This document shows, piece after piece, positions 26,206-28,890 of a DNA stretch of 28,890 nucleotides. The DNA is taken from positions 21,900-50,789 of the forward strand of contig DIYF01000075.1 in the NCBI GenBank assembly GCA_002427745.1, written 5' to 3'. How positions within the stretch are numbered: position 1 is the stretch's first letter; each line of letters begins with the position of its first letter. Origin of the DNA: Roseivirga sp. UBA6061 (GTDB lineage: Bacteria > Bacteroidota > Bacteroidia > Cytophagales > Cyclobacteriaceae). A program made the translations under genes and the position numbers. The notes under the pieces are model-generated. The model was given only the letters and a program-made list of their open reading frames with translations, was not told the DNA's origin and ran no database searches.

Positions 26206-26355
26206 TTAAAACAAGGTGTAGATAAATGGCGCCACGGCACTGCCTCCTCCAAAAACAATCAAGACTCCCAGAAGAAGAAGTACAATAATGACAGGAGCCA
26301 GCCAGAACTTCTTGCGTTCCTTCATAAAGCTCCAAAGATCTTTCAAAAAGTCCAT
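26206..26355 (-). CDS. DUF5989 (SxtK-like) membrane peptide
   Basis: A 49-residue protein with one helix: an amphipathic charged start (MDFLKDLWSFMKERKKFW), a hydrophobic span (LAPVIIVLLLLGVLIVFGGG) and the ending SAVAPFIYTLF. This is the highly typical DUF5989 pattern (start, single helix, SAVAPFIYTLF end), the family of SxtK. The frame is open to 26442, but the extra 29 codons look unlike the family and the ATG at 26355 gives exactly the normal length. Adjacent to the SxtJ-like gene with no gap. Role unknown; a small membrane partner of the carbamoyltransferase or of SxtJ is likely. Confidence 0.85.
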   Translation of the reverse strand: MDFLKDLWSFMKERKKFWLAPVIIVLLLLGVLIVFGGGSAVAPFIYTLF

Positions 26356-26399
26356 TTCAGTCTGTTTTGTGTTTTGACACAATGAGATGTGCCTGTTCT

Positions 26400-26429
26400 C
26401 AAAGTTAAAGCATCTCTGATCATTTACAG
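26400..26429 (-). promoter_or_regulatory. Possible promoter for the DUF5989/SxtJ pair
   Basis: In the 111-bp gap after the carbamoyltransferase gene, the minus strand has a perfect -7 box TAACTTTG (26407-26400) and, 19 bases upstream, CTG (26429-26427), one mismatch from the TTG core. It would allow the small membrane proteins to be expressed apart from the enzyme. Confidence 0.4.
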
Positions 26430-26466
26430 GTAAGTAAGGCAACTTTCACTTTAAAAGACGCCTGGC

Positions 26467-28329
26467 CTAGTCCATTTTAAATCTGACGCGCCACTTTTCT
26501 CTGTTTTCCCAATCGGGCTGATCGGTTTTACAATATAGATAGTTATTGATAACCAGATAATCCATCTCCGTACTCATAAAACACCTGTAGGCATCATAGG
26601 GTGTACAAACAATGGGTTCACCACGCACATTGAAACTTGTATTGACGACCAGACCATAGCCCGTTTCTTTCTTAAATGCATTGATAAGCTGCCAGTACCG
26701 GGGATTCGTCTCCTCATGCACCGTTTGTATTCTCGCAGAAAAGTCGAGATGGGTAACGGACTGCACGTCACTCCGCTCATGATATAACTTATCCCAGAGG
26801 GGCATATCATGATAGCCCTCAGGCAGCTTCTTTCTTCTTTCTTCGTTTACCGGAGCCACAAAAAGCATGTAGGGAGAATCGCTTTCCAGTTGAAAATAGG
26901 TCTCTCTGTCCTCACTCAGTACTGAAGGCGCAAAAGGCCTGAACCCCTCCCTGTATTTGATCCTGAGGTTGAGTTTTTTCTGCATATCAGGATTTCTGGC
27001 ATCTCCGAGAATACTCCGGTTCCCTAAAGCCCTTGGCCCAAACTCCATTCTCCCCTGGAACCACCCGACTACATTGCCTTCAGCAATCCTCGAGGCTACC
27101 TCTGTAGCCAGATCATCAAAGGCTTCGTACCTTTTGAAAACAGCCTTCACCTTCCGCGACATAGAGGCAATCTCCTTGTCGGAATAGTCAGGCCCCAGAT
27201 AAGAACCCGCCATGGCATCAGGCGATTGCGGGCTGCGCTCTTCCTGAAAGTATAAATAATGTGCTGCGACAGCCGCCCCGAGTGCTCCTCCTGCATCACC
27301 GGCTGCCGGCTGAATATAGATGTCTTTAAAAATCCCGGATCTCAGGAGTTTTCCATTCGCTACGCAATTCAGTGCCACCCCTCCGGCCATACAGAGGTAA
27401 TCCGCCCCGGTCACCTCTTTTGCATGATTGGCCATCTTCAACACGATTTCCTCCGTCACCTGCTGTATGGCCAGTGCCAGGTCACAATGATGCTGCTCCA
27501 GCAGATTCTCATTTGTTCTTACAGGAAATCCGAAAAGTTTCTCCCATTTGCCATCTCTGGCCATTCTCAATCCGGTGGCATAGTTGAAGTAGGACTGGTC
27601 CAGCCAGATCGACCCGTCTTCTTTGATACTGACCAGCTTATCTTTGATAATCTCCCTGAATCTTGCGGTTTGATCAGACTCAGGGTTTCCATAAGGGGCC
27701 AGCCCCATGAGCTTGTACTCTCCTGAGTTTACCTTGAACCCCAGGAAGTAGGTGAAGGCACTATATAATAAACCCACTGAGTGCGGAAAGTGCATCTCCT
27801 TGATAATCTTCAGATTATTCCCCTCACCCACTCCGATAGAAGCAGTGCTCCACTCCCCTACACCATCAACGGTCAGAATGGCGGCCTCTTTAAAGGGGGA
27901 CGGGAAAAAAGCACTGGCAGCATGTGATAAGTGATGCTCCGGAAACAGAAGCTTCACCTCCTTCTTACTATAACTACCCACTTCCCTGAGCCCATCATAA
28001 ATCTGCTTTTTCAGGAACATCTTTTCCCTAAGCCAGACCGGGATAGCCTTAACAAATGAAACAAGGCCTTTGGGTGAAAAAGCATAATAGGTCTCCAGGA
28101 GCCTCTCAAATTTCAGCAGCGGTTTATCATAGAAGACAATAGCATCAAGCTCGTCTATTTCCAGGCCCGTCTCTTCAAGGCAATATTTGATGGCCTGTAC
28201 AGGAAAATCTGCCGTTTGTTTTTCCCTGGTAAAACGCTCTTCCTGTGCTGCAGCTATAATTTCGCCATTGATGGTAATGGCAGCTGCTGAGTCATGATAA
28301 AAAGCGGAGATTCCTAAGATTTTCTTCAT
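26467..28329 (-). CDS. Carbamoyltransferase, NodU/CmcH/SxtI family
   Basis: A 620-residue cytoplasmic enzyme expected to make carbamoyl-AMP from carbamoyl phosphate and ATP and transfer the carbamoyl group to a hydroxyl on an unknown acceptor. The N-terminal TsaD/Kae1-like domain (1-360) begins ILGISAFYHDSAAAI, carries the metal motif HHLSHAAS (His132, His133, His136), DGVGEW (155-160) and CMAGGVALNCVANG (313-326), then PAAGDAGGALGAA. The C-terminal domain (about 385-615) has GRMEFGPRALGNRSIL (427-440), FRPFAPSVL and SFNVRGEPIV, all family hallmarks. Length is normal for the family. No glycosyltransferase, PKS or NRPS gene is near, so the acceptor is not indicated. It lies 111 bp upstream of the DUF5989 and SxtJ-like genes. 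Confidence 0.92.
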   Translation of the reverse strand: MKKILGISAFYHDSAAAITINGEIIAAAQEERFTREKQTADFPVQAIKYCLEETGLEIDELDAIVFYDKPLLKFERLLETYYAFSPKGLVSFVKAIPVWLREKMFLKKQIYDGLREVGSYSKKEVKLLFPEHHLSHAASAFFPSPFKEAAILTVDGVGEWSTASIGVGEGNNLKIIKEMHFPHSVGLLYSAFTYFLGFKVNSGEYKLMGLAPYGNPESDQTARFREIIKDKLVSIKEDGSIWLDQSYFNYATGLRMARDGKWEKLFGFPVRTNENLLEQHHCDLALAIQQVTEEIVLKMANHAKEVTGADYLCMAGGVALNCVANGKLLRSGIFKDIYIQPAAGDAGGALGAAVAAHYLYFQEERSPQSPDAMAGSYLGPDYSDKEIASMSRKVKAVFKRYEAFDDLATEVASRIAEGNVVGWFQGRMEFGPRALGNRSILGDARNPDMQKKLNLRIKYREGFRPFAPSVLSEDRETYFQLESDSPYMLFVAPVNEERRKKLPEGYHDMPLWDKLYHERSDVQSVTHLDFSARIQTVHEETNPRYWQLINAFKKETGYGLVVNTSFNVRGEPIVCTPYDAYRCFMSTEMDYLVINNYLYCKTDQPDWENREKWRVRFKMD

Positions 28330-28445
28330 CTGAATTCAGGTGCTCATGGCAATCCTGTACCCCGCAAGTTTAAGGGGTTTTGATCAGACTAAAAAACAGC
28401 ATTCGTACAGGAGTCATTGAGGCAACAAAGTGTATACAGCAGGAG

Positions 28446-28890
28446 CCCGCAGGCACACCGCACCGCCCCTCGCGAATCTGCGGTGCTTGCTATCGCAACA
28501 CCTTGATTTCGAACCTGGCGGTTCGATCCTACCCTCCCACAGATCAAAATAAAACGGCAACCCGATGGGTTAGAGAAGTTTTAAGATCAACCCGCGGATT
28601 ACTCGTACCCGCAGGCACACCGCACCGCCCCTCGTGAATCTGCGGTGTTTGCTATCACAAAACCTTGATTTCGAACCTGGCGGTTCGATCCTACCCTCCC
28701 ACAGATCAAAATAAAACGGCAACCCGATGGGTTAGGGAAGTTTTAAGATCAACGCGCGGATTACTCGTACCCGCAGGCACACCGCACCGCCCCTCGTGAA
28801 TCTGCGGTGCTTGCTATCGCAACACCTTGATTTCGAACCTGGCGGTTCGATCCTACCCTCCCACAGGTCAAAATAAAACGGCAACCCGAT
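28446..28890. repeat. 162-bp tandem repeat array (at least 2.7 copies)
   Basis: Copies start at 28446, 28608 and 28770; the third is cut by the window end after 121 bp. Copies 1 and 2 differ at six positions (about 96% identity); copy 3 differs from copy 1 at two positions in the part seen. Each unit holds short inverted repeats: GCACCGC/GCGGTGC (28460-28486), GGTG-c-TTGC/GCAACACC around TATC, TCGAACC-tggc-GGTTCGA (28509-28526), and AACCC-GAT-GGGTT. The stretch 28330-28445 between the array and the carbamoyltransferase gene has no gene; its first part (from 28382) may be a much decayed piece of the unit. No protein is coded by the array that I can support: the plus frame meets a stop in copy 2. 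Confidence 0.95.

Noticed and set aside
26356..26442. Longer DUF5989 start
   Set aside because: The family is about 50 residues and starts as MDFLKDLW does; the extension also covers the promoter-like element.
28515..28540. tRNA-like T-arm (GGTTCGATCC) in each repeat unit
   Set aside because: The T-stem has a mismatch and a wobble, no matching 5' acceptor strand, D-arm or anticodon arm was found. The sequence fits a TCGAACC/GGTTCGA hairpin better.
28380..28637. Plus-strand open frame across the repeat array
   Set aside because: It follows the repeat (162 is a multiple of three) and stops in copy 2 through one base change; no signal, domain or conserved composition.
28446..28890. CRISPR array or integron attC sites
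   Set aside because: The whole 162-bp unit is repeated with no variable spacers, and the GTTRRRY/RYYYAAC core sites of attC are not met.

Overview
The window looks like chromosomal DNA of an aerobic member of the Bacteroidota, probably a Cytophagales-type marine or soil bacterium. The grounds are gene order and protein families: an alternative complex III (act) cluster running straight into an aa3-type cytochrome oxidase cluster, DUF420, DUF983 and SCO-like assembly genes, an MlaF-type ABC ATPase, and a Bacteroidota-type promoter (TTG-N20-TAnnTTTG) in front of actA. No species is assigned. Apart from the fragment at the left edge, every gene is on the minus strand, so transcription runs from high to low coordinates.

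Layout in the direction of transcription: (1) 28446-28890 holds at least 2.7 copies of a 162-bp tandem repeat, cut by the window edge and rich in short hairpins. (2) 28329-25813 encodes a NodU/CmcH-type carbamoyltransferase, a 49-residue DUF5989 (SxtK-like) membrane peptide and an SxtJ-like membrane protein; these three families also occur together in saxitoxin gene clusters. (3) After a 432-bp gene-free stretch carrying a good promoter, 25380-17019 holds actA-actF, which encode the quinol:cytochrome c (or quinol:oxidase) oxidoreductase ACIII. (4) 16997-10351 holds coxB, coxA, ctaA, ctaB, two subunit III genes and a subunit IV gene, packed with gaps of a few bases or overlaps. A strong terminator follows. 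(5) 10272-8480 carries a second set of assembly-type genes: an SCO-fold protein without its metal ligands, a DUF420/CtaM protein, a small exported CxxC protein and a DUF983 protein. (6) 8387-1261 encodes a very large membrane histidine kinase whose stop overlaps the start of a 1149-residue predicted outer-membrane beta-barrel. (7) 1167-256 is an exported two-domain rhodanese. (8) 1-195 (+) is the C-terminal end of an MlaF-like ABC ATPase, convergent with the rhodanese.

How it works together: ActA-F oxidise menaquinol and pass electrons through c-type hemes to the CuA centre of CoxB and then to the heme a/a3-CuB site in CoxA. CtaB and CtaA convert heme b to heme o and then heme a for CoxA. The SCO-like, CxxC, DUF420 and DUF983 proteins are placed as oxidase maturation factors. 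The most unusual points are the ligand-less SCO protein beside a tiny CxxC protein, a terminator that isolates this assembly group with almost no room for a promoter, the Sxt-like three-gene module, the kinase/outer-membrane-protein pair with TTG starts, and the 162-bp repeat array.
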